Position numbers and translations under genes: made by a program. From Sugiyamaella lignohabitans (lineage: Eukaryota; Ascomycota; Dipodascomycetes; Dipodascales; Trichomonascaceae): a DNA stretch of 64,000 nt. The notes under the pieces are model-generated. The model made no database searches, had not been told where the DNA came from, and saw only the letters and a program-made list of their open reading frames with translations. Shown piece by piece: positions 34,316-45,459 of this stretch; position 1 is the first letter of the stretch; the number at the start of each line of letters is the position of its first letter. Location of the stretch: NCBI RefSeq assembly GCF_001640025.1, contig NC_031673.1, forward strand, positions 992,001-1,056,000. Reading direction: 5' to 3'.

Positions 34316-35365
34316 TTACTGGGGACCGTCGATGATGACCTTGACGGCCTTGCCGCTCATAACGAGCTCGAAGGCCTCCTTGGCCTCCTCGAACTTGACA
34401 GTGTGGGAGATGAGCTTCTTGACGTTGACCTTGCCGGACGAGATGAGCTCGACAGCCAAGGGGTAGTCGCCGTAACCGTAACGGAAAGAGCCCTTGATGG
34501 TCAATTCCTTGCCAATGACGTTGGCAATGGGGAAGTTGACGTTGGGCTTGCCCATACCGACTTGAACGTAAGTACCACCGGGCTTGATAGCGGAGATGGC
34601 TGCATTGATAGATGACTCGGCACCAGAAGCGTCGAGAACAATGTCGGGTTGAGCACCAGTGGCAGCAACAACCTTCTTGGCAGTCTCGTCAGAGGTGTCC
34701 TTGATAGAAGCCAAGACGGTGTGAGTAGCGCCCAATTCCTTGGCAAGATCGAGTCTGTTTTGAACAATGTCAATAACAGTGACGGAAGAAGCACCGAAAG
34801 CAGAGGCAACAGCAGTGATCAAAAGACCAACAGGACCAGCACCGAAAACAGCGACCTTAGAACCAGGACGCACGTCAGCCAATTTACTGGAGTGAACACC
34901 AACAGCCAAAGGCTCGACCAAAGCACCTTCGTCAAGAGAAACGTGATCTGGCAACTTGACACAGTAGTCTTCAGGGAGAAGGTAGTACTTGGCCAAAGTA
35001 CCGTCATAAGGAGGAGTGGCAGCAAATGCCATACAAGGACATAGGTTATAACGACCAGACTTGTATTCATCAGAGTATCTGGAAGGAACACCAGGTTCCA
35101 TAGCAACACGGTCGCCAACCTTTAAGTTCTTAACCTCAGAACCAACCTCGACAATAACACCAGCAGATTCGTGGCCCAAAACCATAGGAGCCTTGACAAC
35201 GAAGTCACCAATGGCACCGTGAGTGTAGTAGTGGACATCCGAACCACAGATACCAGTCTTCTTGACGGCAATCTTGACATAGTGAGGGTCCTTGATCTCA
35301 GGGACAGGACGGTCCTCAAAGGAAACCTCGTTGACTTTTTGAAGAACAAATGATGGGTTAGACAT
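34316..35365 (-). CDS. XYL2: D-xylulose reductase (xylitol dehydrogenase)
   Basis: The 349-residue protein belongs to the zinc-dependent medium-chain dehydrogenases of the sorbitol/xylitol group and oxidises xylitol to D-xylulose with NAD+, in the cytosol. Visible marks are [11 protein letters not shown] (catalytic zinc Cys and proton relay), [15 protein letters not shown] (zinc His-Glu), the Rossmann motif [10 protein letters not shown], and VIDIVQNRL, where the Asp after the second strand favours NAD+. The structural-zinc region is reduced to [16 protein letters not shown], as in other yeast XDHs. The ATG at 35365 ([10 protein letters not shown]) fits family starts; an in-frame ATG nine codons earlier exists. 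A TATA box and GC-boxes lie just upstream. Codon use is strongly biased, so expression is probably high. Confidence 0.93.
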   Translation of the reverse strand: MSNPSFVLQKVNEVSFEDRPVPEIKDPHYVKIAVKKTGICGSDVHYYTHGAIGDFVVKAPMVLGHESAGVIVEVGSEVKNLKVGDRVAMEPGVPSRYSDEYKSGRYNLCPCMAFAATPPYDGTLAKYYLLPEDYCVKLPDHVSLDEGALVEPLAVGVHSSKLADVRPGSKVAVFGAGPVGLLITAVASAFGASSVTVIDIVQNRLDLAKELGATHTVLASIKDTSDETAKKVVAATGAQPDIVLDASGAESSINAAISAIKPGGTYVQVGMGKPNVNFPIANVIGKELTIKGSFRYGYGDYPLAVELISSGKVNVKKLISHTVKFEEAKEAFELVMSGKAVKVIIDGPQ

Positions 35366-35439
35366 TGTTATTATGATGTGAGAAAATGACAAACAAATGA
35401 AAAATATAGAATGAAAGAAAAAAAAAAGTGAAAAATTTT

Positions 35440-35465
35440 GCGGGGGATTAACACCAATTTATATA
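35440..35465 (-). promoter_or_regulatory. XYL2 promoter: TATA box and GC-box
   Basis: TATATAAA in the gene sense lies at 35458-35465, about 95 bp before the ATG. GCGGGG, which fits the Mig1/CreA motif SYGGGG, is at 35440-35445, and a second match (GTGGGG on the minus strand) lies near 35524. A role in glucose repression is inference. Confidence 0.4.
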
Positions 35466-35839
35466 ACCCCACTCTGGTGACTTATCACTAGCACCACCAG
35501 TGAGTGTGTGCCATGCACGCAAGGTCCCCACTATCGAAAAACCCCAAAGTCATGCATTTCTATTTTTCCGATCTTACTCGATCTCGCATAAAGAATTCCC
35601 CCGGACCACCAAACGCGTCTATCCGGTTAAATTCCATTCACACGGCTGACAGCTTCGACCACTCTTCGAGCACTGATAGGAGGTGTATCAGGTGCTATAT
35701 GCCTTCAAATCCACCTATAAGCAGCTGCTCGCTTGCTGCTAACATCAGCAATTGACAGCAGAGCATACGGTATCACCCACCCATCAATCATCACCCCCAT
35801 CACCCATGATCCATGACCCATTAATCCCACTAGGAAACC

Positions 35840-36015
35840 TGTACACCCACAGCACATCCACAGTAAGCCACGTAAACCCCATACACCCACTTTAAACCCA
35901 CAGAAAACCCACATTAAACCCACAGTAACCCACAGTAAATCCCGTACACCGACTTTAAACCCACACAGTAAACCACCGTATACCTCCGTGCACCCACTGT
36001 AAACCCACAGTAAAG
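35840..36015. repeat. Degenerate minisatellite CCCACAGTAAAC
   Basis: About ten imperfect copies of a unit close to CCCACAGTAAAC follow each other in non-coding DNA between XYL2 and the amino-acid permease. The other strand is G-rich (GTTTACTGTGGG). Confidence 0.8.
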
Positions 36016-36147
36016 TCCATGTGCAGATGAACCCACTGACGGTCAAACACTCTAGCCGCTCGACATGTTTGCTTCCGCAACCAGAGAGTGGGCCGATAGC
36101 TCGATGTGGGTGATAAAAATAGCTAACAAGCGTGTAAGACGCTTGTA

Positions 36148-36197
36148 AGAAGCTCGTGACAAGCTCGTGAGAAGCTCGTGAGAAGCTCGTGAGAAGC
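36148..36197. repeat. 12-bp tandem repeat GAGAAGCTCGTG
   Basis: About four near-identical 12-bp units lie in a gene-less region. The first unit differs by one or two bases. No function is apparent. Confidence 0.85.
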
Positions 36198-36430
36198 CTA
36201 TTTTAAGCATACAGCAACACAGTTTGGACTGCGAAACTGGCTACGAGCTAAATATGGGGTGAGCCAGCTTGCACTTGAGACCGGATTAAGTTCGACTCCA
36301 ACCAGCCACTCAGGGGGTCACGGATTGTCGCACGAAACGTGCACTCCGGTCTCGACATCGGGCAATCGCCAGTCGATTTGCGACAACCCCAGCCAACCCT
36401 ACTGTACCCGCTGAACCTTTGTTTACCAGT

Positions 36431-36458
36431 ACACACACACACACACACGCACACACAC
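36431..36458. repeat. (AC)n microsatellite
   Basis: About fourteen AC units with a single AC-to-GC change lie in non-coding DNA. Confidence 0.9.
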
Positions 36459-36722
36459 TTCTCACTATTTCTCATGCCGTTCACACCTCGACGGCCAACG
36501 GGCCACTCCGCAGCCAGCGAGCCGGAGGAGACATGCGTTTTAACCGGCGCACGGCTTAATAAAAAATTTGTGAGATTGTGGGGATGAGTCGCCCGAACGC
36601 GAATCACTGCGGATGACATACCTAATCCAGCCAAGCCGACATGCAGCCCGCTGCAGCCCTCAATCTAAGGTTAATTCCCCCTGTACAATATACCCGGTCA
36701 GCACATCCGTTTACGGGGGTTG

Positions 36723-36860
36723 TGCCTCCGGCGGCTGGGGCTCCGCCCCAGACCCCGTAGCTCCTGCTTCGCAGGAGATTGCTGGGACCGTCGGGGTGAC
36801 GACTCGAGCGCAGCGAGAGGAGCCACGGGGTCTGGGGCAGAGCCCCAGCCGCCGGAGGCA
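36723..36860. repeat. Full double-hairpin element, 138 bp
   Basis: B-type left arm, A-type right arm, and a spacer of about 22 bp containing GGGACCGT. It lies in a gene-less region and is preceded by a G run, like many copies. Confidence 0.92.
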
Positions 36861-37033
36861 GAACCGTCCCCGGTAGCTTCTCCGGGAAAATTCATGATCC
36901 AGGAGGGTTGATTCTCCGGGGTACCGGAGGGGTTACTGAGGAGTGTGGGGCCTGATGGGTCGGAGAGGTAGATCGGATCGCCAGAATTTTCAGGGGGATG
37001 TGTCGGCCATTTAAGGGTGCATCTGATGTCAGG

Positions 37034-37440
37034 TTATTCGAGAGGATTCCCCGATTTAATGCTTTTATAAAAGCAAAGCGACAGAATGCGACAGAATGTG
37101 AGCGTAGTAGTTTCTGAGGGGTCCCCACAGTCTGTTTGGACGCTGCATTCCGATGACAAGTCCCGGGACAGGTCGGTGAGGGATTCAGAGTTCATCCGGG
37201 CATTTGCAGAACAAAGCACCAGTCGTGCTTCCGTTGACTCGTTTTGAAGAGTAAGAGCCACAAGTCCCAGGAATAACTCACCAGCGAGATATTTGGTAGT
37301 TCTGAGTCCGAATCTGCTAGAAGTAATGTCCGCTATCTCCATTAACGCCGGTCCGCGGTCTGCAGAGTACAGCAGTCTGAACCCAGGGCTGAGCTTGGTG
37401 AGAGACCACAGTCGTTGGTAATCTGTGTCGGCGGTTGCAA
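37034..37440 (-). pseudogene. Unrecognised open stretch, possible gene remnant
   Basis: On the minus strand a frame reads from about 37440 to the stop at 37034. It includes DYQRLWSLTKLSPGFRLLYS and KYLAGELFLGLVALTLQ, which look protein-like. A stop lies just upstream of it (near the A/T-rich 37460), and I could find no convincing splice sites to join it to other protein-like pieces farther upstream (37770-38237). It may be the last exon of an unknown gene, a decayed gene, or chance. I do not recognise the protein. Confidence 0.25.
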
Positions 37441-37714
37441 CTCTTAGAAATAAATATCAAGAAAAAAAAAGTAGTTAATTTGAGCAAATTAATAACATCT
37501 GGAACACTTGATGGAGTACATGAACAGATTCGTAAGCAGTCTGGAACCTGTGAGATTGCGTTGCATTCAGCAGTCGAGTTCACTGAAATCACACCATAAC
37601 CTGTACCCAGAACAGAATAATCAAAGTTTTCGGAATAATCTGACCGTTTTATTTTTCAATAGTTTAATTCTAGCACCACATGACACGCCCACAGTACTGG
37701 ACACCGCTCGTAAT

Positions 37715-37769
37715 CTCCTGCGAAGCAGGAGCCACGGGGTCTGGGGCGGAGCCCCAGCCGCCGGAGGCA
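37715..37769. repeat. Solo right arm, B-type
   Basis: Inner hairpin CTCCTGC-GAA-GCAGGAG, linker, perfect outer hairpin and end CCGCCGGAGGCA. No left arm is present within 300 bp. Confidence 0.88.
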
Positions 37770-38321
37770 CGATGGCACCCAGTCGGACCCCGATAAACCA
37801 GAAAAGCGGAAAGAGAAAGAACGAAACCGCTGCATAGAAGGGCATATCATCTGGACCCTTCTGCAAGACCGTTATGCGGCGGAGATGCATCACAAGGCTT
37901 AAAGAGGGTTTTTTCCATGATGACACTGCACGTGATATTGACCAATATTTGCATTTGAATCAACGTTAGTCCATATGCGATGAGATGAGCAGGAAAAAAT
38001 TTTCTGTTCTTGATATAGCGCATGGTGGCCAGTTGAAGAAGGTCTAGTAAGTCCTGACGAAGTAAGAAGTTTTTTGTTGAGTTAATTATCCTTGGAATAA
38101 TTGGTGGATTCTGTGGAAATAGACACCCATATCGGCCTGTAAGGGCCCTCGAGATCAGCAGTAGCTAGCCAGATCAAGTCATCTCGCCAGTGTAGAGTTT
38201 GCCGATCTGTACAGGGGAAGTGAGTTATGCAATCCATGTTTCAGTGCCTATTATACATATAGCGTTCAACGAAGCAGGACGATCGTGGTAAGCAGTAAAT
38301 TTACCAGTTCTGTCCTGCTCT

Positions 38322-38329
38322 TATAAATA
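38322..38329 (+). promoter_or_regulatory. TATA box of the amino-acid permease gene
   Basis: TATAAATA lies 120-127 bp before the ATG at 38449, followed by a T-rich leader. Confidence 0.5.
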
Positions 38330-38448
38330 GCAGATCGCTTCCGCTCGTTAGGTTTGTATTTTATTTTTCATTATTGGTATTGTTTTTCATTTGTAAGCTG
38401 TGTTTGTTCACTGGCATTACTTCACAATCGTAGATATTCGTGGGAAAA

Positions 38449-40098
38449 ATGGCGTCTACATCAGTTAATCCGCAACCGTCATTTGGTTCTGAGATTGGAA
38501 CCACTGATAGCAAGAACAAAAATGGTCTGAGTAACTTGTCGGAGCGTTCGTTCGGAGAGCCTGAAATGGGTTATATCGTGAAATCAGAAGATAGACTCAG
38601 TCGAAGTTTGTCAGCTAGACAGGTCCAGATGATTGCCATTGCTGGTGTAATTGGTACTGGTCTGTTTTTGGGTACTGGTAAGAGTTTAGCAGAGGCCGGT
38701 CCTGCTAGTTTGCTGATTGCTTATTTCATTATTGGTATTGTGGTTTATTTGACGATGAACGCTCTTGGCGAGATGGCCACTTATGTTCCAGTTGCTGGAT
38801 CATTTTGCACTTATGCCACTCGATATGTCGACGAGGCATTTGGGTTTGCTTTGTTGTGGAACTATTGGTTTAATGATGCTGTATCTACTGCTTCGGATCT
38901 GACTGCTTTGCAGTTGGTATTTGCATACTGGACTGATTTCCCATCCTGGATCATTGCTCTGATCTTCTGGGTGTTCTTGATCTGTGCAAATTTGATTCAT
39001 GTTAAGGTATATGGTGAGTTAGAGTACTGGCTCGCTCTTTTGAAGGTGGTGACTATTGTAATTTTCATGATTATTAGCATTGTTGTCAATGCTGGTGCCA
39101 ATACTCAACATGAGTATCTGGGTTTCCACTATTGGTACATTGGAGATGCTCCATTTGTGAACAATTTCAAGGGATTTGCTTCTGTATTTGTTACTGCCAG
39201 TTTTGCTTATGGTGGAACTGAATCTATTGCTATTACTGCCGGAGAAACCAAGAACCCTAGTCGTGTCATGCCTCGAGTCGTCAAGACTGTATTCTGGCGT
39301 ATCTTGTTTTTCTACGTCCTGACGGTTTTGTTCATTGGTATTAACGTTCCTTACAACTATCCCAATTTGTCTACCGGCGGTACTGCCTTGTCGCCTTTCA
39401 CTATCACCTTCCAACTGGTAGGATCAAAGGCGGCTGGTTCGTTTATGAATGCCGTTATTGTTACCTCTGTCATTTCTGCTGGAAACCATGCCTTGTTTGC
39501 TGGTACTAGACTTTTGTATACTCTTGGTGTTGAGGGTTTTGCTCCCAAGATCTTTACTGTACTCACTCCTCACAAGGTACCATATGTTGCTTTACTTGCA
39601 ACTGCGTCTATATCTGGTTTATGCTTCGGTGCTTCTTTCATCGGCACTGGTACCTTGTGGGCCTGGCTTCAAAACTTGGTGGGTGTTTCTAATCAGTTGG
39701 CTTGGTTGTCTATTGGTGTTACTGCTATCCGGTTCAGACAAGCTCTCAACAAGCAAGGAAAGACCCATTTGCTCAAATTCAAGAACTGGACTTACCCATG
39801 GGGTCCTTGGATTGTGGTTGTTGGTGTAACTGTCATTATTCTTGTTCAAGGATGGTCTGCTTTCGCTCCTTGGAGTGTTTCATCGTTCTTTTCCTACTAC
39901 ATTGAACTGTTCATCATGCCTGTTATGTATATCTTCTGGAAAATTGTCAAGCGCACTAAGTTTGTTAAGTTGGAAGATATGGATCTCGATACTGATCGGT
40001 ACGTTGAGACCGAAGAGGACCTGGCCGAGATGGAATACGAAGATTCTTTGACTGGATGGAGAAGAGTTGTAAACTATTTGAAAGGGTTCGTTGTCTAA
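38449..40098 (+). CDS. Amino-acid permease, YAT/AAP family, possibly basic-amino-acid type
   Basis: The 549-residue protein has a hydrophilic N-terminus of about 60 residues, 12 TM segments and a charged C-tail ending LKGFVV. Family signatures are RQVQMIAIAGVIGTGLFLGTG in TM1 and GSFCTYATRYVDEAFGFALLWNYWFNDAVSTASDL in the TM3 region, with GGTESIAITAGETKNPSRVMP in the TM6-7 loop. The TM3 motif resembles Lyp1/Can1-type permeases, so lysine or arginine uptake at the plasma membrane is likely but unproven. The first true ATG is 38449 (MASTSVNPQ); the frame extends a little upstream from a GTG. The gene ends 110 bp before the stop of the convergent chitin synthase gene, so their 3' UTRs probably overlap. 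Confidence 0.9.
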   Translation: MASTSVNPQPSFGSEIGTTDSKNKNGLSNLSERSFGEPEMGYIVKSEDRLSRSLSARQVQMIAIAGVIGTGLFLGTGKSLAEAGPASLLIAYFIIGIVVYLTMNALGEMATYVPVAGSFCTYATRYVDEAFGFALLWNYWFNDAVSTASDLTALQLVFAYWTDFPSWIIALIFWVFLICANLIHVKVYGELEYWLALLKVVTIVIFMIISIVVNAGANTQHEYLGFHYWYIGDAPFVNNFKGFASVFVTASFAYGGTESIAITAGETKNPSRVMPRVVKTVFWRILFFYVLTVLFIGINVPYNYPNLSTGGTALSPFTITFQLVGSKAAGSFMNAVIVTSVISAGNHALFAGTRLLYTLGVEGFAPKIFTVLTPHKVPYVALLATASISGLCFGASFIGTGTLWAWLQNLVGVSNQLAWLSIGVTAIRFRQALNKQGKTHLLKFKNWTYPWGPWIVVVGVTVIILVQGWSAFAPWSVSSFFSYYIELFIMPVMYIFWKIVKRTKFVKLEDMDLDTDRYVETEEDLAEMEYEDSLTGWRRVVNYLKGFVV

Positions 40099-40208
40099 AC
40101 TGCACCGTTTGCATTTGCTATGATTTCTGTTATGATGTTATGTTAAGTTATAATTTGTTTGCTTTGTTTGTTAATTGCCACACTACTTGTATTATGTTAT
40201 TATACATA

Positions 40209-43200
40209 TTAATTTATATTTCCAATATTTCTAAACACACAGTATTCTGAATACGAGGCCATTTGCACGAGCGACGATTCAATAGGGTCATTTGCTTCTT
40301 TTCCAGTCTCGGAGTCGTCATTATCGCTCTCCTGTGTATTTCTCCACGTAAAGTCGTCAAACTTCCAAACTGTTTCTAGTTAGTCTCTGTTATGTCGCAA
40401 GACCCACGCTGTTAACTTACACGCGTTGAGTGGTAGAATAAAGTTCCATACTGGAAGAGAGATTAGGTATATCAACATCCACAGAACGTAGATCCATTGA
40501 TGAGCAGTAACCAAAATCAAGACTCCTGGAATCCCCAGTATCAATGCCAAAAGCATTAAAGGCACAACTGGCGGTGGATGTCGGTATATACACGCGATGA
40601 GCAGATAGACAGTGAATACCAGTGCCGCTGGTAGAGTAACTGTTCCAATAAGATCTATCAACACTACAAACTGCATGGAAAAGCAAAACACTCCACATAG
40701 TTCCTGTACCAAAAGCAGCTCTAAAAGGTTATGGATTGTTGAATTGATCCAACGTCGCCGTTGATCTAGGAGTCCTTTGAACTTTGACGGTACTATTGTC
40801 TTACATTTTGCCTGTGGAACAAAGATCAGCTTGTGTACAGGAAATGCTTTCAGCATCAACGTCGTCAAATAACGATCTTCCCCCAGCAACAGCAGGTTCT
40901 TCCTATGTACTGTATTAACGATATTATCCGAGTATCTGGAGACTACTGCTGGACTCACAAGCAACAAAAGAACGTGGCCAGATTTGGGAGGTGCTTTGAT
41001 GCGGTACATAGAAAAACATCCCGGTAAACAAGTGACACCACCAAATACAGATTCAAACGATTTGGTCAGATGATGCGAAATAAAGTACTCAAAAACTTGA
41101 ATCATTGTTATCCACGACTCCCATTTATTGGCAATTTTGGTTTCACCACACAGCCCTATAACCGTGCTGTCAGCCACTAGTGTAGCAACCATATGACCTA
41201 GAGAATCTTCATACACCTTGGTATCAGCATCAACCATTAGAATAGCCTCGAAAAGCTGGGGGTTTATCCCGTATACATGTTCTATGCAGTAGTGAATCTC
41301 ATTTTCAAGGTCTGTCTTTCTATCTCCCATGCAGAGCTTTTGAAAGAATCCCATTAGTATTAACTGGGAATCTCGCTTACCTCTGTTGCCCGGTTTAGAG
41401 CTTGTTTGTCTCTCTTCTTCTAATCCACATTTGACCACACAAATCATAGGTACTCTTCTTTTTGGTTTTGATGAGTCAGAAGGGACGTGAGCATAGTATC
41501 CGCAGTGCACCTGTGCCATATTGATTCGTCGTTTTCCATAGCCAACTGAAATGTACGACAAATCCGGTACCTCATGAAAAGGAACCGCAACATCCTCCAT
41601 CAGTGATAAAGCAATCTCGCTCGTCATGCGGTCGTTATTAGCACCGGTAACTAGTCCGTCGCAGACAACCAATAAAAGCTTCCGGCAATCTGGATAGTCA
41701 GTACTGGCCAACGAGTCAAGCGACAACCTGAGCCCGTCTTCTGATTCCGAGTACACCGTCACCAGACACACCACATACATTTGATCATCCAAACTCTCAC
41801 AAGTAGAAGGAAACATATGCATTTGACTGAATGCTGTACTTTCACTCCGAGTTTCCATAGGTGTCTGGCTCACAGAGCTATTGGATAAGCTAGAACTTGA
41901 TTTGCTTTCAGAACTCTTGAGACTGTACTGTCTTTCGCTATTGGATAAAGAAATATCACTCTTGCCGCTGTTCTCTCCCGTCCCAATTTTCTCTTTAGCT
42001 CTAAATAACGACCAAATAAACCAGAATACCCACGATGTACTTGAAACTCCCTTGATACCCATACGCCAAGAGACAAACCATTCAAAGTACAAGGCAAAAG
42101 TGAACTTGATTAGCACAATGGAAAATATGAACATCAGAGCCACGTATAGCACAATCTGGGAAGAGATACATCCAACGCTCTCAACATCAATGACCCCTAC
42201 TTTTGCAATCTCAGTTAAGCACTTGGCTAGTTTAAACAGCGATGGATCAGCTACGAAGTATTTCGATATATCACTAACTGGCAGTCCTTGGCTAGCGTCC
42301 AGCGATACAAATTGCGACAGTGCTTTAGAAAGCTCCCAATCTTCTGGTGGCAGAAGCTTCAGTCTGTCTAGATCGAGAACGTCATTGAAGAGAACGGCAA
42401 TGTTTCTTGGAGAAGAATCTATATCTTTCCAGGTATAGTAGATATCAGAAACGCTGTTCATTTCGTAGAGTCTCTCTCTTGAATACTTTGAAGTGTGACA
42501 AGCTTCGGGGGAGTATTTCTTGATGAATGAAAGTTGTTTATATGCAGACGAGCTTATAGTTGGAACATAAAAATCGACTATTCGATTGTCGTTTATTGTG
42601 AGAAGTTTACAGGGAAGATACCAAGGCACTCTGAGATCCGAATCGTGGGCCACTTGAGAAGACCGCGAGGGTTTAATATGGGGTCTGCAATGACCATTCA
42701 CATTTTGAAATAGTAGTGATGCGTCGATTGGAATTGAACTGACTCCGGTCAGTGTGAATGAGTTTGACGACCAAGGTGCTGGTCGGAGAAACTTTGGGTT
42801 GTGGTTAAAGGTGGTCATATTAAACAATCGTCCATGTATAACAACCGTGTCGGGTGGAATGCTTGAAAAGTGAATACGGGGAACATTACTATTATGCCCA
42901 CATACCATCTCATTAAATCCAAACGTGAAGACTCCCACTGTACATGTTATGAGAACTATAACCGAAAATAGTCCTATCTTCTCACGCCAAGCGACTTGCT
43001 GCTGATGCGATTTGATACCACACCACCTAAGCATAATCGGTCTTACGAAACATGAGATGAGATTACAGTAGCCAGTCCAAATAATGTGTGCAGATGACTC
43101 GGAGCATGGACCGACATTGAATTCCAGCTCAGCTCGTTTAGACTTTATTAATCTTTTGTTTAGTGGTTGAGAGTTAATACTCATCTTGGGCCCAGGGGGT

Positions 43201-43931
43201 TGAGATATTGCTGACGCGGTCTCGAACCTTTCTACAAAGTATGAGGGGTAGCCAGGAGCATGTCGGGGGCCTGCTGTAGATTTTGAATTGGCAGTCATTT
43301 CCGGAGCGGAGAAAGATAGCTTGGTTATTTCGGTTGGGTCTTTTGCACTTTTATTTGTTGAGGATCCAGTAGAAGCAGGCTTATCTCCTGTTACAGCATC
43401 TGCACTCACAGGCATGGCTTGGATTTTGCTAATCTGATTCTCCTCTTTTCTTTCTCCAACACCGTCGATAGTATCGAGGCTACCTTCTGCTAAACTTTCT
43501 GACGTACCTTTTGATTTACCCTCTGAGATGCCCATTGATATACCCTCTGATATACCGTCTGATATATCCTCTGATCTAGTTTCAGCTGTTCTATCAGCTT
43601 CACCGCTGGGTCGAAGGTCCCCTGTCAACACTGTATTATGTGATACACTGGAAGCCACAGAAGACACCGGCCACAAATGATAATAATAATCAGTTGGAAA
43701 ATTGGTCGTGGAAACTGACCTAGAATTAGTCCGTAGCTTAGATCGTGCTCTGGCCCTGGCCTTTGCTGTGGCACGAGCTTTGGCAATAGCAATTGCAGTC
43801 GCACCTGAACTCAATACAGCTTTACAATGCCCGGGGCCCGACGTTTTCGATTTTGACCCTGACTTTAACGACGAGTTACCCTCTACTTCTGCTTTATGTT
43901 CACTGCTCGCTACATCTTTTTTTTCAGTCAT
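40209..43931 (-). CDS. CHS3: Class IV chitin synthase (CHS3-like), 2 exons
   Basis: Exons are 43931-40421 and 40369-40209, giving 1223 residues. The intron (40420-40370, 51 nt) has GTAAGT, GACTAAC and CAG. The join restores the family end LPLNA-FWKFDDFTWRNT; without it the protein would stop early at LRHNRD. Visible features are the UDP-GlcNAc/metal motif MVDADTK, QRRRWINSTIHNL (the QRRRW signature of processive chitin synthases), and TM segments around residues 300-360, 590-630 and at the C-terminal end. Class IV enzymes make most cell-wall chitin at the plasma membrane and need Chs4/Chs5-type partners for delivery. The N-terminus is unusual: an Ala/Lys/Arg-rich run (residues 44-65) and a tandem SEGI/SDGI repeat (about 122-150) precede the usual TM part. 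Confidence 0.93.
43482..43571 (-). repeat. In-frame minisatellite in the CHS3 N-terminus
   Basis: Units close to GATATACCCTCT (plus strand) repeat about six times with drift and encode EDISDGISEGISMGISEG followed by related units. The repeat stays in frame, so length change would add or remove four-residue blocks. Confidence 0.7.
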
Positions 43932-45459
43932 CTTCAGCTATTTCCTCTAACTCGCTATTCATATTATATGATGTGATGTTCATGTATTTGCATCACAAAC
44001 TAATGCCATATAACAATGTGTAAAAGACGAATCATATTCGCGTCAATTATGGAACCTTCTCTCTCTACTTTACAATATATCGTATATCCTATAAAGTGCC
44101 CAGGCTATTTCCGTATTTGAACCCTGATTTCCTCGGTTAGTCTAGTTTCGATCTGCATGACTTCATGATAAACCATGTATGATTATGCAGGTACACCAGA
44201 TACATATTTTCCGGACATGTATCGTCGAGTCACAAAGTTTTACTAAACGGAAGCTATTTTCGAAATTTTTTTTTACATTTCTTTTCTTATCCATTCATCC
44301 ATCCGGTTGTCATACAAACCCTTTAAACTACCAACTAAAAAAGCTCGTTTAAACCTATAAAAAAAAGCCCCTCTGTTCTTCACTAATCAACGTCCGCAAA
44401 ATCGTATGCACCAAGTTCAGTATCGTGCTGACAGACCGCATTCTGTATCCACTGTTAACAGCAGAGATAATTGCATATCAACCCCGCCAGCTCGGGGCTG
44501 CTGCGATGCTCTTTACCCTGCTCGTATGTCACTTAGCTATAGACGTCATCGACAAACGCGGCGGTTTCATGCAGGTTTATGACCGATGGAGCGCGCGGGA
44601 GGGCGATTTCTAGACTGGTTAGATTGAGATGTACGTAATTAAGGTTCAGGCAATGAAATGCCATCCATGCCCATCTCCGACCAAACATAAATAACCACAT
44701 TTGAATTTTTCTACTGATTGAACTTAAAAGCAAGCAAACGAATAAAATACTATTGTCGACGACGGTTTGTGAATGGTATATTTTTGTATGCCAGATATAA
44801 GTCAAAAAGTAATTATAGACGGTTTATTGCCCGATTTGACAAGTTCCTAAAGTTGCAAAATTGCAATTTCTCGACTTTTTTTTCACTTGAACCCGAGACA
44901 TTTTAGTGTCATTAGACAAATTTTCAAACCATCTTTAGGGTTTCGCCTTTTTCATTTTGTATATATTCATTCTTTGTATTTTTTTGGATTTTGAATATTT
45001 ATTCGTCCCTTGTTTGGTGTGGGGAACCATTGACTTGAATCGACCGATAGTGTGTTGAATTAATTGAATTAATTGACTTGATTGACTTGATTACAGTGAA
45101 TTGAGTTAGAGGCAATCCACACTTGGAACATTATTTCAGATCAACAGAAGTTTAGCATCATCAACTTGACTCAGAATTTAGTAGGTGAGATCCATTAAGC
45201 CATTCGACATTGGACATTGGACATTGGACATTGGAGATTCGACATTCGACTGACGATTGTAAGACCGGAAGCGTTATTACATTCAATCTGTCTGATTCAT
45301 ACCAAAGCTGAACGTTTGGAAATTTCGGATTATAAGGTTTTGATTGGGTTGTGTCTGTAATTGCAAGACAAGAAGAATTGACGACTCACCTCGAAATTCG
45401 GAGGTTCCAGGCTAGAAAAACCTATCAAGTAAACGGACGAAAACCGTTCTACGATCATA
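43932..45459. other. Gene-less stretch between CHS3 and URH1
   Basis: This 1.5-kb divergent region holds the promoters of both neighbours and a short tandem repeat at 45201-45250. I see no gene or double-hairpin element. Confidence 0.55.
45201..45250. repeat. 9-bp tandem repeat ACATTGGAC
   Basis: Three exact copies of ACATTGGAC are flanked on both sides by the related ACATTCGAC/CATTCGAC. It lies about 210 bp upstream of the URH1 ATG. Confidence 0.85.
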
